Part shown: positions 23,740 to 32,659 of the stretch, piece by piece
How positions within the stretch are numbered: the first letter of the stretch is position 1
How the letters are laid out: every line of letters begins with the position of its first letter
From: Acidovorax sp. Root219
GTDB taxonomy: Bacteria > Pseudomonadota > Gammaproteobacteria > Burkholderiales > Burkholderiaceae_C
Length of the DNA: 44,218 nt
Direction: 5' to 3'
Assembly: GCF_001428665.1 (NCBI RefSeq)
Contig: NZ_LMIJ01000001.1
Coordinates: 183,138-227,355 of the forward strand
The notes under the pieces: generated by a model
Database searches by the model: none
Seen by the model: only the letters and a program-made list of their open reading frames with translations
What the model was told of the DNA's origin: nothing
Program-made: the position numbers and the translations under genes

Positions 23740-26079
23740 ATGACTGTCCCCGCCAACGCCTCCCGCTGCCCGGTCGACCATGCGGCGATGGCCGCCACCC
23801 TGAAAAGCCCCACGGGTTGCCCGGTGAGCGCGCGTGCGGCGGCGTTCGACCCGTTCGCACCCAGCTACCAGCAGAACCCGGCCGAGGTGGTGCGCTGGGC
23901 GCGCGAGGAGGAGCCCGTCTTCTACAGCCCCGAGCTGGGCTACTGGGTGGTGACGCGCTATGAGGACGTGAAGGCGGTGTTCCGCGACAACATTCTGTTC
24001 TCGCCTTCCGTCGCGCTCGAAAAGATCACCCCCGCCACCGACGAGGTGCTGGCCATCCTGAAAAGCTATGGCTTCGCGATGAACCGCACCATGGTCAACG
24101 AGGACGAGCCGGACCACATGGCGCGCCGGCGTCTGCTGATGGATGCCTTCATGCCCGAGCGCCTGATGGACTACGAGCAGCCCATCCGCGACTTGGCGCG
24201 CAAGTACATGGACCGCTTCGTGGACAAGGGGCGCGCGGACCTGGTGGCCGACATGTTCTACGAGATTCCGCTGACCATCGCGCTGCACTTTCTCGGCGTG
24301 CCGGACGAAGGGGCCGAACAGTTGCGCAACTTCGCGGTGGCGCACACCCTCAACACCTGGGGCCGGCCCACGGCGCAGGAGCAACTGGAGATCGCCCACA
24401 ACGTGGGCCGCTTTTGGCAGACGGCCCAGGGCATTCTAGACACCATGATGGCCCAACCCGACGGCCAGGGCTGGATGTACGACTCGATCCGCCAGCACCA
24501 CACACACCCGGACATCGTGACCGAGTCCTACCTGCGCTCAATGATGATGGCCATCCTGGCCGCTGCGCACGAGACCACGTCGAACGCCACAGCCAACGCC
24601 TTCATGACCCTGCTGTCGCACCGCCATGCGTGGGAAGAGATCTGCGCCCAACCCGCGCTGATCCCCAATGCGGTGGAAGAATGCCTGCGCGTGGCCGGCT
24701 CCATCATCGCCTGGCGGCGCATGGCCACGCGCGACACCGAGGTCGGCGGCGTGAAGATTCCCCAGGGCGGCAAGCTGCTGCTGTTCCAGGCATCGGCCAA
24801 TGCGGACGCCAGCCACTTCGAGGACCCGGACCGGGTCGACCTGCACCGCGAGAACGCCGTCGAGCACCTGACCTTCGGCTACGGCGCACACCAGTGCATG
24901 GGCAAGAACATCGGGCGCATGCAGATGCGCATCTTTCTGGAAGAATTCGTGCGCCGCCTGCCGCACATCGCACTCGTCGAAGGGCAGCAGTTCGAGTTCC
25001 TCTCGAACACCTCGTTCCGGGGCCCGTCGGCGCTGTGGGTGCAGTGGGATCCGCTGCAGAACCCCGAGCGCCAGGCCGACAAGGCGCCTGCCGTGCTGGC
25101 GAAGTTCCAGATCGGCCCGCCGCCCAAGGACGGCATTGCCCGCGCGGTAGTGCTCAAGGACAAGATCCCCGAGGGCGACGGCCTCTACCGCTTCGTGATC
25201 GCCGCTGCCGGTAGCACGCCCCTGCCGGCCTGGACTGCAGGCTCGCACATCGACCTCATCGCCGGGGGCCACCGGCGCAAGTACTCGCTGTGCGGCGCGG
25301 GCGCCCACCCGGGCTGCTACGAGATCGTGGTGCAGCGCGAGGAAGGCGGGCGCGGCGGCTCGCGGCACTTCTGCGACACCCTGCAGCCCGGCGACGAACT
25401 GCAGCTCGCCGGTCCAAAGAACCTGTTTCGCATCGATGAGGCCGGCGCCCACCACATCCTGCTGGCCGCAGGCATCGGCATCACGCCCATCCTGGCCATG
25501 GCGGACCGGCTCAAGGCCTTGGGCCTGTCGTACGAGCTGCACTACGCGGGCCGGTCGCGCCAGAACATGGCGCTGCTCGCGCGCGTGCTCAAGGACCACG
25601 CCGGCCATGCCACCCTGCACATCAAGGCCGAGGGGCAGCGCATGGACCTGCCCGCGATGCTGCGGCATGTGGACGGCGGCACCCGCGTATATGCCTGCGG
25701 GCCGGACCGGCTGATCGCCGAACTCGAAACCCTGGGCGAGCACTGGCCCGAGAGCGTGCTGCGCTTCGAGCACTTCAGCACCGACAACGCAGCGCTCGAC
25801 CCGAGCAAGGAGCACGCCTTCGTCGCCGAGCTCAAGGACTCGGGCCTCACCATCGAGGTGCCCCGGCATCAGACCCTGCTGCAGGCACTGCAGGCCGCGG
25901 GCGTCGATGTGCCCTGCGACTGCGGCGAGGGCCTGTGCGGGGCCTGCGAGGTGCAGGTGGCCGGTGGCGACATCGACCACCGCGACAAGGTGCTCACCAA
26001 GACGGAGCGACAGGCCAACCAGCGCATGATGGCCTGCTGCTCGCGGGCAGCGGGAGAACGTGTTGTATTGTTCCTTTGA
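23740..26079 (+). CDS. Self-sufficient cytochrome P450, CYP116B type
   Basis: A 779-residue natural fusion of a P450 and a phthalate-dioxygenase-type reductase, so a single polypeptide can carry NAD(P)H electrons to the heme. P450 domain, about 1-440: I-helix AAAHETTS (274-281), ExxR at Glu314-Arg317, heme loop FGYGAHQCMG with Cys386. Reductase, about 455-680: FMN motif RKYSLCG (513-519) and pyridine-nucleotide motif AAGIGITPI (576-584). C-terminal [2Fe-2S] domain: Cys728, 733, 736 and 766. Length and domain order match CYP116B enzymes such as P450 RhF. The substrate is unknown; known members oxidise aromatics, alkyl-aryl ethers and thiocarbamates. A strong AAAAGGAG precedes the ATG. Confidence 0.95.
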   Translation: MTVPANASRCPVDHAAMAATLKSPTGCPVSARAAAFDPFAPSYQQNPAEVVRWAREEEPVFYSPELGYWVVTRYEDVKAVFRDNILFSPSVALEKITPATDEVLAILKSYGFAMNRTMVNEDEPDHMARRRLLMDAFMPERLMDYEQPIRDLARKYMDRFVDKGRADLVADMFYEIPLTIALHFLGVPDEGAEQLRNFAVAHTLNTWGRPTAQEQLEIAHNVGRFWQTAQGILDTMMAQPDGQGWMYDSIRQHHTHPDIVTESYLRSMMMAILAAAHETTSNATANAFMTLLSHRHAWEEICAQPALIPNAVEECLRVAGSIIAWRRMATRDTEVGGVKIPQGGKLLLFQASANADASHFEDPDRVDLHRENAVEHLTFGYGAHQCMGKNIGRMQMRIFLEEFVRRLPHIALVEGQQFEFLSNTSFRGPSALWVQWDPLQNPERQADKAPAVLAKFQIGPPPKDGIARAVVLKDKIPEGDGLYRFVIAAAGSTPLPAWTAGSHIDLIAGGHRRKYSLCGAGAHPGCYEIVVQREEGGRGGSRHFCDTLQPGDELQLAGPKNLFRIDEAGAHHILLAAGIGITPILAMADRLKALGLSYELHYAGRSRQNMALLARVLKDHAGHATLHIKAEGQRMDLPAMLRHVDGGTRVYACGPDRLIAELETLGEHWPESVLRFEHFSTDNAALDPSKEHAFVAELKDSGLTIEVPRHQTLLQALQAAGVDVPCDCGEGLCGACEVQVAGGDIDHRDKVLTKTERQANQRMMACCSRAAGERVVLFL

Positions 26080-26152
26080 CGGAAGGCCGGGCCCCATTTG
26101 GTGGCCCGCCTCCTCAATCCTGGGGATACCGCGCCCGGCCATGCGCCGATAA

Positions 26153-26181
26153 CCTGAAGGCTCCGATTTTCGACCTTCAGG
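26153..26181 (+). promoter_or_regulatory. Hairpin touching the amidase ribosome site
   Basis: CCTGAAGG (26153-26160) pairs exactly with CCTTCAGG (26174-26181). The CAGGAG ribosome site of the amidase begins in the right arm, so the fold could limit its translation relative to the P450 gene. Confidence 0.4.
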
Positions 26182-26190
26182 AGCGCCTTC

Positions 26191-27747
26191 ATGAGCCAGC
26201 CTTCGCCCGAGCCCCGCCGCCGGTTTCTGCAACGCACCGGCGCCCTCGCCGGCACCCTCACCGCCCCCGCCTGGCTGGCCGCCTGCGCGAGCACGGCATC
26301 CACGCCATCGGACCTCACCCAGCTGACATCCGCGCAGGCCATCGCACAGATCAAGGGCGGCCGGCTGTTGGCGGTGGACTATGTGGCAGCCCTGGTGGCG
26401 CGCGCCAAGGCGCTGCGGTCGCTCAACGCCCTCATCACGCTCGACGAAGCCGGCGCCCTGGCCGCCGCGCGGCGCATCGACGCAGCACGGGCATCCGGTG
26501 CGCCGCTCGGCCCGATGGCTGGCCTGGTGATCGTGGCCAAGGACAACATCAACACGGCCGACCTGCCCACCACAGGTGGCACGCCCGCGCTGCAGGGATT
26601 CAGGCCGCCGCGCACGGCACCGTCGCTGCAAAAGCTCATCGACGCGGGTGCCATCGTGCTGGGCAAGGCCAACCTGCACGAGCTGGCCTTCGGCATCACC
26701 AGCACCAATTTCTCGCCATTCGCTGGCGCCGTGGGCAACCCCTACGACCCCACGCGCATCCCCGGGGGCTCGTCGGGCGGCACGGCCGCAGCCATTGCCG
26801 CGCGCATGGTGGCGGCCGGCTTGGGCACGGACACGGGCGGCTCCACCCGCGTACCTGCCGCCCTGTGCGGTATCGTGGGCCTGCGCCCTTCGGTGGGCAA
26901 TGGCGGCGCCGAGCGGCGCTACCACGACCCATTGGCTGTGGTGCCCATCAGCCACACGCGCGACACCGTGGGCCCCATGGGCCGCACCGTGGCCGACGTG
27001 GCGCTGCTCGATGCGGTGATCACCGGCGAGGCCAGCCTGCCCGCCATGCCGCTGTCCCGCGTGCGCCTGGGCCTGCCGCGCCCGCTGTGGGCGGGGCTCG
27101 ATGCCTCGCTGGCCACGGTGGTGAACGCCGCCCTGGCCCAACTGCGCGCGGCCGGCGCCACGCTGGTGGAGGTGGACATGGCGCAACTGCTGCCACTCAA
27201 CGAAAAGATGTCGTTCCAGATCGCGCTGCACGAGCCCGTGGCAGACCTGCCCGCCTACCTTGCGGCCAACAACGCCCCCGTGAAGACGGTGGCCGAGGTC
27301 GCGGCCAAGGTGGCCAGCCCCGACGTGCAGGGCGCCTTCGGTGCCATCACCGCCGATGCCTTTGGCGCCGCCTACCCCGAGGCCATGGCCGTGCACCGGC
27401 CGCAATTGCAGGCGCTGTATGCCAGCACCTTTGCGCAGGGCCAGTTCGATGCCCTTCTGTTCCCGACCACGCCACTGCCCGCCGTGCCCATGGACCGGGC
27501 CAAGGGCTCGTCCACCGTCAAGGTCAACGGCGGGGCGGATGCGGACACATTCGCCACCTTCATCCGCAACACCGACCCGGGCAGCAATGCCGGCATACCG
27601 GGCCTCTCGGTACCCGCGGGCCTGACCAGCGCGGGCCTGCCCGTGGGGCTGGAGCTCGACGGTCCGGTGGGCAGCGACCGCAGGCTGTTGGCCATTGGCC
27701 TGGAGATCGAGAAGGTGCTGGGCAGCGTGCCGGCGCCCAAGATCTAG
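26191..27747 (+). CDS. Exported amidase-signature hydrolase (lipoprotein)
   Basis: A 518-residue amidase-signature enzyme. The likely catalytic triad is Lys117 (VAKDNI), the cis Ser of GGSSGG (192-197) and Ser218 (TDTGGSTR). The N-terminus combines a twin-Arg-like RRRFLQRTG with a lipobox LAAC (Cys32), so it is probably a lipid-anchored exported enzyme, unlike cytosolic GatA. It lies 111 bp after the P450 gene on the same strand and may be co-transcribed. It would release ammonia or an amine from an amide in the periplasm, feeding the Bug protein or the P450; that link is inference. Mandelamide-hydrolase-like enzymes are the closest type I recognise. Confidence 0.9.
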   Translation: MSQPSPEPRRRFLQRTGALAGTLTAPAWLAACASTASTPSDLTQLTSAQAIAQIKGGRLLAVDYVAALVARAKALRSLNALITLDEAGALAAARRIDAARASGAPLGPMAGLVIVAKDNINTADLPTTGGTPALQGFRPPRTAPSLQKLIDAGAIVLGKANLHELAFGITSTNFSPFAGAVGNPYDPTRIPGGSSGGTAAAIAARMVAAGLGTDTGGSTRVPAALCGIVGLRPSVGNGGAERRYHDPLAVVPISHTRDTVGPMGRTVADVALLDAVITGEASLPAMPLSRVRLGLPRPLWAGLDASLATVVNAALAQLRAAGATLVEVDMAQLLPLNEKMSFQIALHEPVADLPAYLAANNAPVKTVAEVAAKVASPDVQGAFGAITADAFGAAYPEAMAVHRPQLQALYASTFAQGQFDALLFPTTPLPAVPMDRAKGSSTVKVNGGADADTFATFIRNTDPGSNAGIPGLSVPAGLTSAGLPVGLELDGPVGSDRRLLAIGLEIEKVLGSVPAPKI

Positions 27748-28676
27748 GAGACCACCGCGTCTTCACCTGCCTGCTCTGCGACGGCCGTGACGAACAGCTC
27801 CCGCAGCCAGCGGTGCCCCGCATCTTCCTGCGCGCGGGCATGCCAGGCCATGGCCAGGTTGAAGGGCGGTATCTCGAACGGCGCGGGCAGTATCTCCAGG
27901 ATCTGCGCGTAGCGGCGCAGCAGGTGGCTGGGCAGGGTGGCCACGCAGTCGGTGTGCGTGAGCACCAGGGCCACCTGGTTGTAGCTGGGCACGGTGACCA
28001 CCACGCGCCGGCTGCGTGACAGGGCCGCGAGCAGGTCGTCGATCTGGCTGTGCGGGTGGCCCACCTGCGAGACCAGCACATGCGAGAGGCCGCAGTATTC
28101 GTCGAGCGTGGCGGCCACCTTGCCGCGCGGGTGGCCGATGCGCTGCGCCATCTCGAAGCGGTCGCCCATCAGAAAGCGTGACTTGAGCGGGCCCGGCACC
28201 TTGCCCACATCGCCCAGGTACAGGTCCACCTCGCCGCGCTCCATGCGCTCCACCAGCCCGGAGTCGGCCGCAGGCACGAAGCTCACGCGCAGGTCCGGGT
28301 TGCCGGTGCCCACGATGCGGCCGAGCGCCGCCAGGCCGAGGATGCTGAACACGCTGTCGTTCGCCGCGATGACGAAGGCGCGGCGCGCGGTGGCGGGGTC
28401 GAAGCTGTCGCCCAGCTCCACGGCACCGCGCAGCTGGTTGAGCGCCTCGCTGAGCCGAGGTTTCAACTCCAGCGCGCGGTGCGTGGGCACCATGCCGCGG
28501 CCGTTCTCGGCGGGCACCAGCAGCGGGTCTTCAAACAGGTCGCGCAGCTTGGCCAACTGGCCCGACAGGCTGGGCTGGCTGATGTTCAGGCGCCGCGCCG
28601 CGCGTGTGACGTTGAGCTCGTCGAGCAGCGCATCGAGCGAGATCAACAAGGGCAGATCGGAACGCCGGATATCCAT
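27744..28676 (-). CDS. LysR-family regulator, divergent from GST
   Basis: A 310-residue LysR regulator. The N-terminal winged helix reads LPLLISLDALLDELNVTRAARRLNISQPSLSGQLAKL in two pieces (about residues 8-45), followed by the periplasmic-binding-like effector domain. The ATG at 28676 gives the usual MDIRRSDLPLL-type start; a start eight codons upstream is less typical. It is convergent with the amidase: the two stop codons share the four bases CTAG (27744-27747). It is divergent from the GST/MBL pair with a LysR box between. Confidence 0.9.
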   Translation of the reverse strand: MDIRRSDLPLLISLDALLDELNVTRAARRLNISQPSLSGQLAKLRDLFEDPLLVPAENGRGMVPTHRALELKPRLSEALNQLRGAVELGDSFDPATARRAFVIAANDSVFSILGLAALGRIVGTGNPDLRVSFVPAADSGLVERMERGEVDLYLGDVGKVPGPLKSRFLMGDRFEMAQRIGHPRGKVAATLDEYCGLSHVLVSQVGHPHSQIDDLLAALSRSRRVVVTVPSYNQVALVLTHTDCVATLPSHLLRRYAQILEILPAPFEIPPFNLAMAWHARAQEDAGHRWLRELFVTAVAEQAGEDAVVS

Positions 28677-28693
28677 GGTGCCTATACCTCCTA

Positions 28694-28706
28694 TCGGCAA
28701 TTCCGA
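28694..28706. promoter_or_regulatory. LysR box before the GST gene
   Basis: TCGG-CAATT-CCGA is a dyad with the LysR-type T-N11-A spacing, 18 bp from the lysR ATG and about 69 bp before the GST ATG. Confidence 0.6.
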
Positions 28707-28774
28707 CTCACGCTGCAGTGCCTGCGCGCCCTATCGTTGCGCACCTTTCCACCGCACCGACTGTGAGTTTTCAG

Positions 28775-29458
28775 ATGATCCAATTTTATTACCACCCCAC
28801 CCCCAACCCGCGCAAGGTCGCGCTGCTGCTGGAGGAACTGGGCCTGCCCTACCAGATGGTGCCCGTCGATACCTCGAAGGGCGAGCAGCACAGCGCCGCC
28901 TACCGCGCCATCAACCCCAACGGCAAGGTGCCGGCGCTGGTCGATGGCGATGCCGTGGTGTTCGACAGCGCAGCCATTTTGCTGCACCTGGCCGAGAAGA
29001 CCGGGCGCTTTCTCGGCGTGCCCGGTGCCGCAGGCCGCGCCGAGATGCTCTCGTGGCTGATGCTGGCCGCCACGGGCCTGGGCCCTTTCACCGGCCAGGC
29101 TGTGCATTTCACCCACTACGCCCCCGAACCCAAGGAGTATGCGCTGCACCGCTACCTGTTCGAGGCCGAGCGCCACTGGGCGCTGTTCGACGCACGGCTG
29201 GCCACGCGCCGCTATGTGCTGGGTGATGACGCCTACAGCATCATCGACATGTCGCTCTGGGGCTGGTGCGGCGGCCTGGCCTACCTGATAGGCGACGCGG
29301 CGTGGGCGAAGTTTCCGAACATCAAGCGCCATTTCGACGAACTCAATGCCCGGCCCGCCGCCATTGCGGCCATGGCCCTGGCCACCAGGCACGCCTTCAA
29401 GGCCGAGCTCGATGCCGATGCCAAGGCCCAGCTGTTCCAGCACGGCCGGGTGGCCTGA
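28775..29458 (+). CDS. Glutathione S-transferase family protein
   Basis: A 227-residue GST. The N-terminal thioredoxin-like domain (about 1-80) has TPNPRKVALLLEELGLPY, the cis-Pro region NGKVPALVDGD and the glutathione-binding DSAAILLHLAEK. The C-terminal all-helical domain follows, ending in a region reading NIKRHFDELNARPA. The ATG at 28775 starts at the first strand IQFYYHPTP. It resembles bacterial YfcG/YghU-like disulfide reductases more than classical detoxifying GSTs. It probably forms an operon with the MBL-fold gene 48 bp downstream, under the divergent LysR. Confidence 0.88.
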   Translation: MIQFYYHPTPNPRKVALLLEELGLPYQMVPVDTSKGEQHSAAYRAINPNGKVPALVDGDAVVFDSAAILLHLAEKTGRFLGVPGAAGRAEMLSWLMLAATGLGPFTGQAVHFTHYAPEPKEYALHRYLFEAERHWALFDARLATRRYVLGDDAYSIIDMSLWGWCGGLAYLIGDAAWAKFPNIKRHFDELNARPAAIAAMALATRHAFKAELDADAKAQLFQHGRVA

Positions 29459-29506
29459 GGCCACCGCCATTCACCAGACCTCTACACACTTCATCCATTC
29501 CAAGAC

Positions 29507-30508
29507 ATGACCACAACACGCCGCTCCCTGATCTCCCTGGCCGTCGCCGCATCGCTGCTCGGCCCCGCTCTGGCCATCGCCCAGGCCGCTGCGCCTGCCG
29601 CCCCGGCCAGCGCTCCCACCGCCACCCAACAGGCCGGCTTCTACCGCTTCAGCGTGGGCGGCGTACAGGTCGTCGCCCTGTCCGACGGTACGGTGCCGCA
29701 GGACCTGCACACCCTGCTCACCAACACCACGCCCGCACAGACCGACCAGTTGCTGCAGCGCGGCTTCCTCGCCAACCCGGTGGAGGCATCGATCAACGCC
29801 TACCTGGTCTATGCCGGTGACCGCCTGGCCCTGGTCGACGCCGGTGCCGGCGCCTTCTTCGGTCCAGATGCCGGCGGCAAGCTGGTCGCCAGCCTCAAGG
29901 CCGCGGGCGTGGAGCCCGCGCAGATCCAGGATGTGCTGCTCACCCACATCCACACCGACCACAGCGGCGGTCTGGTCGATGCGCAGGGCCAGCGCGTGTT
30001 CCCCAACGCCACGGTCCATGTGGGCAAGCCGGACCTGGACTTCTTCCTCGCCCCCGCCAACCAGCAGGGCGTGCGCGGCTACGACAAAGCCTATTTCGAG
30101 CAGGCCACCACGGCCCTGGCGCCCTACGTGAAATCAGACCAGGTGCGCTCCTTCACCGGCGCGGTGGAGTTGGTACCCGGCATCCGCTCACGGCCCACCC
30201 CGGGCCACACGCCCGGCCACGCCTTCTTCGTGCTGCAGGGCAAGGGCGGCGAGGCGCTGGAATTCATCGGCGACATCCTGCATGTGCAAGCGGTGCAGAT
30301 GCCCCGGCCGGACGTGACCATCGTCTACGACGTGGTGCCCCACGATGCCAAGGCGCAGCGCAAGCAGCAGTTCGCGCGCCTGGCCAAGGAGCGGCGCATG
30401 GTGGCTGCGGCGCACATCCCCTACCCGGGCGTGGGGTACCTGCGGGATGAGGGCAAGGGCAAGTACGCATTCGTGCCGGTGGACTACCGGTACCGCGCCG
30501 CCGATTGA
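29507..30508 (+). CDS. Exported metallo-beta-lactamase-fold hydrolase
   Basis: A 333-residue protein with a signal peptide (LISLAVAASLLGPALAIAQA) followed by an Ala/Pro-rich linker and a metallo-beta-lactamase fold. The zinc motif is THIHTDH, the third His is in GHTPGHA, and FIGDILH supplies the bridging Asp. It resembles the MBL protein at 20704 in layout, but its signal peptide is Sec-like rather than Tat. Such proteins hydrolyse lactones, esters or thioesters; pairing with a GST hints at glutathione-thioester chemistry, though an exported enzyme would not meet the cytosolic GST. The substrate is unknown. Confidence 0.85.
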   Translation: MTTTRRSLISLAVAASLLGPALAIAQAAAPAAPASAPTATQQAGFYRFSVGGVQVVALSDGTVPQDLHTLLTNTTPAQTDQLLQRGFLANPVEASINAYLVYAGDRLALVDAGAGAFFGPDAGGKLVASLKAAGVEPAQIQDVLLTHIHTDHSGGLVDAQGQRVFPNATVHVGKPDLDFFLAPANQQGVRGYDKAYFEQATTALAPYVKSDQVRSFTGAVELVPGIRSRPTPGHTPGHAFFVLQGKGGEALEFIGDILHVQAVQMPRPDVTIVYDVVPHDAKAQRKQQFARLAKERRMVAAAHIPYPGVGYLRDEGKGKYAFVPVDYRYRAAD

Positions 30509-30564
30509 GCGAAGCGCCTGTTCGTGGCCCCTGTTGAGACCGCGAGCAGGCCCGTGGGCCGGCG

Positions 30565-31449
30565 CTATTCGCGCGCCAACCCCAGCAGCCACTCGCGAAA
30601 GGTCTGAAGCGCCGGCAAGCGCTCCGACTCCTCGGGGTAGACCAGGTAGTAGCCCTTGGCGTAGCGCCACACGCGGGGGGACAAGCGCTGCAGCCGGCCG
30701 GCCTGCACCATGTCCTGCGCCATGTAGGCTGGCAGTAGCACCACGCCCAGGCCCGCCACGGCGGCGTTGAGCGCCATGGACATGATCTCGAAGCGCGGAC
30801 CATCGCGCCCCGGGCTGGCGCCGATCTGCTCGAAGGCGAACCACTGCTCCCAGCCGTCGGGCAAGGTGTGGTGGTTGAGCAGCGCCGCGCGCGGCGTGCT
30901 TGCATCCACCCGCGCGCCATGGCGCTCCAGCCAGGCGGGCGCAGCGTAGGGCGACAGGTCCAGCGCAGCCACGAAGTCGCTGTGCAGGCCAGGGCGCTGG
31001 CCGTCGCCGAACTCCAGCGAGGCGTCGATGGCTCCGGTCTTGAAGTCCACCGGCCCCACGCGCGTGCTCAGGTTCAGCGTGATCTCGCCATGCGCGCGGG
31101 TGAAGGCAGGCAGGTGCGGAATCAGCCAGTACGCGCCAAGCGATGCGCCCACCGACAAGGCCAGCCCGCCGCCCCGCCCCTTGAAGGCCATCACGTTCAC
31201 CGTGGCACGCTCCAGGCGCTGCAGCAGCGGGGTGACTTCGTCGAGGTAATAGCGGCCTGCGTCGGTGGGCACCAGCGCGTCGCGCCGGCGGGTGAACAGG
31301 CGCACGTCAAGCCGCTCCTCCAGCGCCTGGATCTGCCGGCTTACCGCGCCCTGGGTGAGGTGCAGTTCCTGCGCGGCAGCGGTGAACGAGCCCAGCCGCG
31401 CACTGGCTTCCAGGCACAGCAGCGACGTGGTCGAAGGGGCACGGTACAT
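30565..31449 (-). CDS. LysR-family regulator (GcvA-like), divergent from Bug gene
   Basis: A 294-residue LysR regulator. The helix-turn-helix lies at about residues 10-45 (LEASARLGSFTAAAQELHLTQGAVSRQIQALEE), split here by normal loops, then an effector-binding domain (ALSVGASLGAYWLIPHLPAF). The sequence style is of the GcvA subgroup. It is divergent from a second Bug protein and a D-aminoacylase-type gene. The intergenic region carries two identical dyads that are good candidates for its binding sites. Confidence 0.9.
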   Translation of the reverse strand: MYRAPSTTSLLCLEASARLGSFTAAAQELHLTQGAVSRQIQALEERLDVRLFTRRRDALVPTDAGRYYLDEVTPLLQRLERATVNVMAFKGRGGGLALSVGASLGAYWLIPHLPAFTRAHGEITLNLSTRVGPVDFKTGAIDASLEFGDGQRPGLHSDFVAALDLSPYAAPAWLERHGARVDASTPRAALLNHHTLPDGWEQWFAFEQIGASPGRDGPRFEIMSMALNAAVAGLGVVLLPAYMAQDMVQAGRLQRLSPRVWRYAKGYYLVYPEESERLPALQTFREWLLGLARE

Positions 31450-31466
31450 GCTTTACTCCATGAGGT

Positions 31467-31538
31467 ATGCACATGATCGGTGCATTGAGCAGCTATGAAA
31501 AATCCCATTCACCACAAAGATGCATGAGCATTTTGCAT
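31467..31538. promoter_or_regulatory. Paired ATGCA-N9-TGCAT dyads (LysR sites)
   Basis: ATGCA-N9-TGCAT occurs at 31467-31485 and again at 31520-31538. Centres are 53 bp apart, about five helical turns, so both face the same side of DNA. The first is 18 bp from the lysR ATG. Confidence 0.6.
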
Positions 31539-31629
31539 GGTAGCCGCAGAAAACATGGTTTGTGCAAAACGGGGGCGGTTTCTAGCATTCCCATCGTGAT
31601 CAGCCTTCAACAACGAAAGGAATGCGCCC

Positions 31630-32655
31630 ATGACCTCCCCCGCTTCGCGGCCCTCTCCCACTGTGTCGCCCGCTGCAGCCACCCGCCGCCGGTGGCTGCA
31701 ATCGGCCACCGCCGCGTCCGCCGCCGCACTGCTTCCGCAGTGGGCGCAGGCCGCCGCCGGCTACCCGGAGCGCCCCATCCGCCTGGTGCTGCCCTCGGCC
31801 GCTGGAGGCTCGCCCGACGCCATCGTGCGCATCCTCACCAACGAGCTGGCCAGGTCCATCGGCCAGCCCTTCGTGGTGGACAACAAGCCCGGCGCCAGCG
31901 GAGGCATCGGCATGGCGGACGTGTTCCGCGCCGCACCCGATGGCTACACCCTGGGCTACGGCAACGTGGGCACGCTGGCCATCAACCGCGCGCTGTATGC
32001 CAGGCTGCCCTACGACCCCGATGCCCTGGTGCCCATCGCCCTGCTGGGCTTCGTGCAGAACGCGCTGGTGGTGCGCAAGGATCTGCCGGCCAACAGCGTG
32101 AAGGAGCTGATCGCGCTGGCCCGCGTGAAACCCGGCGACCTGAGCATGGCATCGGCCGGCAGCGGCACCACCGGCCACCTGAGCGGAGAGCTGTTCAAGT
32201 CCATGGCGGGTGTGTCCATGACGCACATCCCCTACCGGGGCAGCCCCCAGGCCATCCAGGACCTGATGGGCGGCGTGGTCGACGTGATGTTCGACAACCT
32301 GAGCTCGATCACCCCGCACATCCAGTCGGGCCGGGTGCGCGTGCTGGCCGTCACGGGCGCCGCGCGCAGCCCGCTGCTGCCGCAGACGCCCACCGTGGCC
32401 GAGGCCGGTGTCAAGGGCTACGAGACCGTGGCCTGGGGCGGCATCGTCGCGCCGCCGGGCCTGCCCAAGCCGCTGGTGGCACAGCTGAACAAGGCCATCA
32501 ACGACTTGCTGCGCCTGCCCACCGTGCAGGAGAAATACGCCGCCATCGGCTTCGAAGTGACGCCCGGCCCGGCCGAGCGGCTGATGGAGCGCGCGAAGAA
32601 GGAATCGCCCATGTGGGCCGAGATGGTCAAGCGCTCCGGCGCGCAGGTGGGTTGA
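31630..32655 (+). CDS. Bug-type (TctC) solute-binding protein
   Basis: A 341-residue periplasmic binding protein with a Tat-like leader (TRRRWLQSATAASAAALL). The family pattern YPERPIRLVLPSAAGGSPD is followed by VDNKPGASGGIG and MTHIPYRGSPQAIQDLMGG. An AAAGGA site precedes the ATG. The next gene starts only five bases after the stop, so the two form an operon. No TctAB partners are nearby. Linkage to a D-aminoacylase-type enzyme suggests an N-acyl amino acid or related carboxylate as ligand (inference). Confidence 0.9.
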   Translation: MTSPASRPSPTVSPAAATRRRWLQSATAASAAALLPQWAQAAAGYPERPIRLVLPSAAGGSPDAIVRILTNELARSIGQPFVVDNKPGASGGIGMADVFRAAPDGYTLGYGNVGTLAINRALYARLPYDPDALVPIALLGFVQNALVVRKDLPANSVKELIALARVKPGDLSMASAGSGTTGHLSGELFKSMAGVSMTHIPYRGSPQAIQDLMGGVVDVMFDNLSSITPHIQSGRVRVLAVTGAARSPLLPQTPTVAEAGVKGYETVAWGGIVAPPGLPKPLVAQLNKAINDLLRLPTVQEKYAAIGFEVTPGPAERLMERAKKESPMWAEMVKRSGAQVG

Positions 32656-32659
32656 CCGC

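Noticed and set aside
24538..27405. Long minus-strand open frame of about 950 codons opposite the P450 and amidase genes
   Set aside because: It spans two real genes on the other strand, has no family features and no ribosome site; it is a GC-driven shadow.
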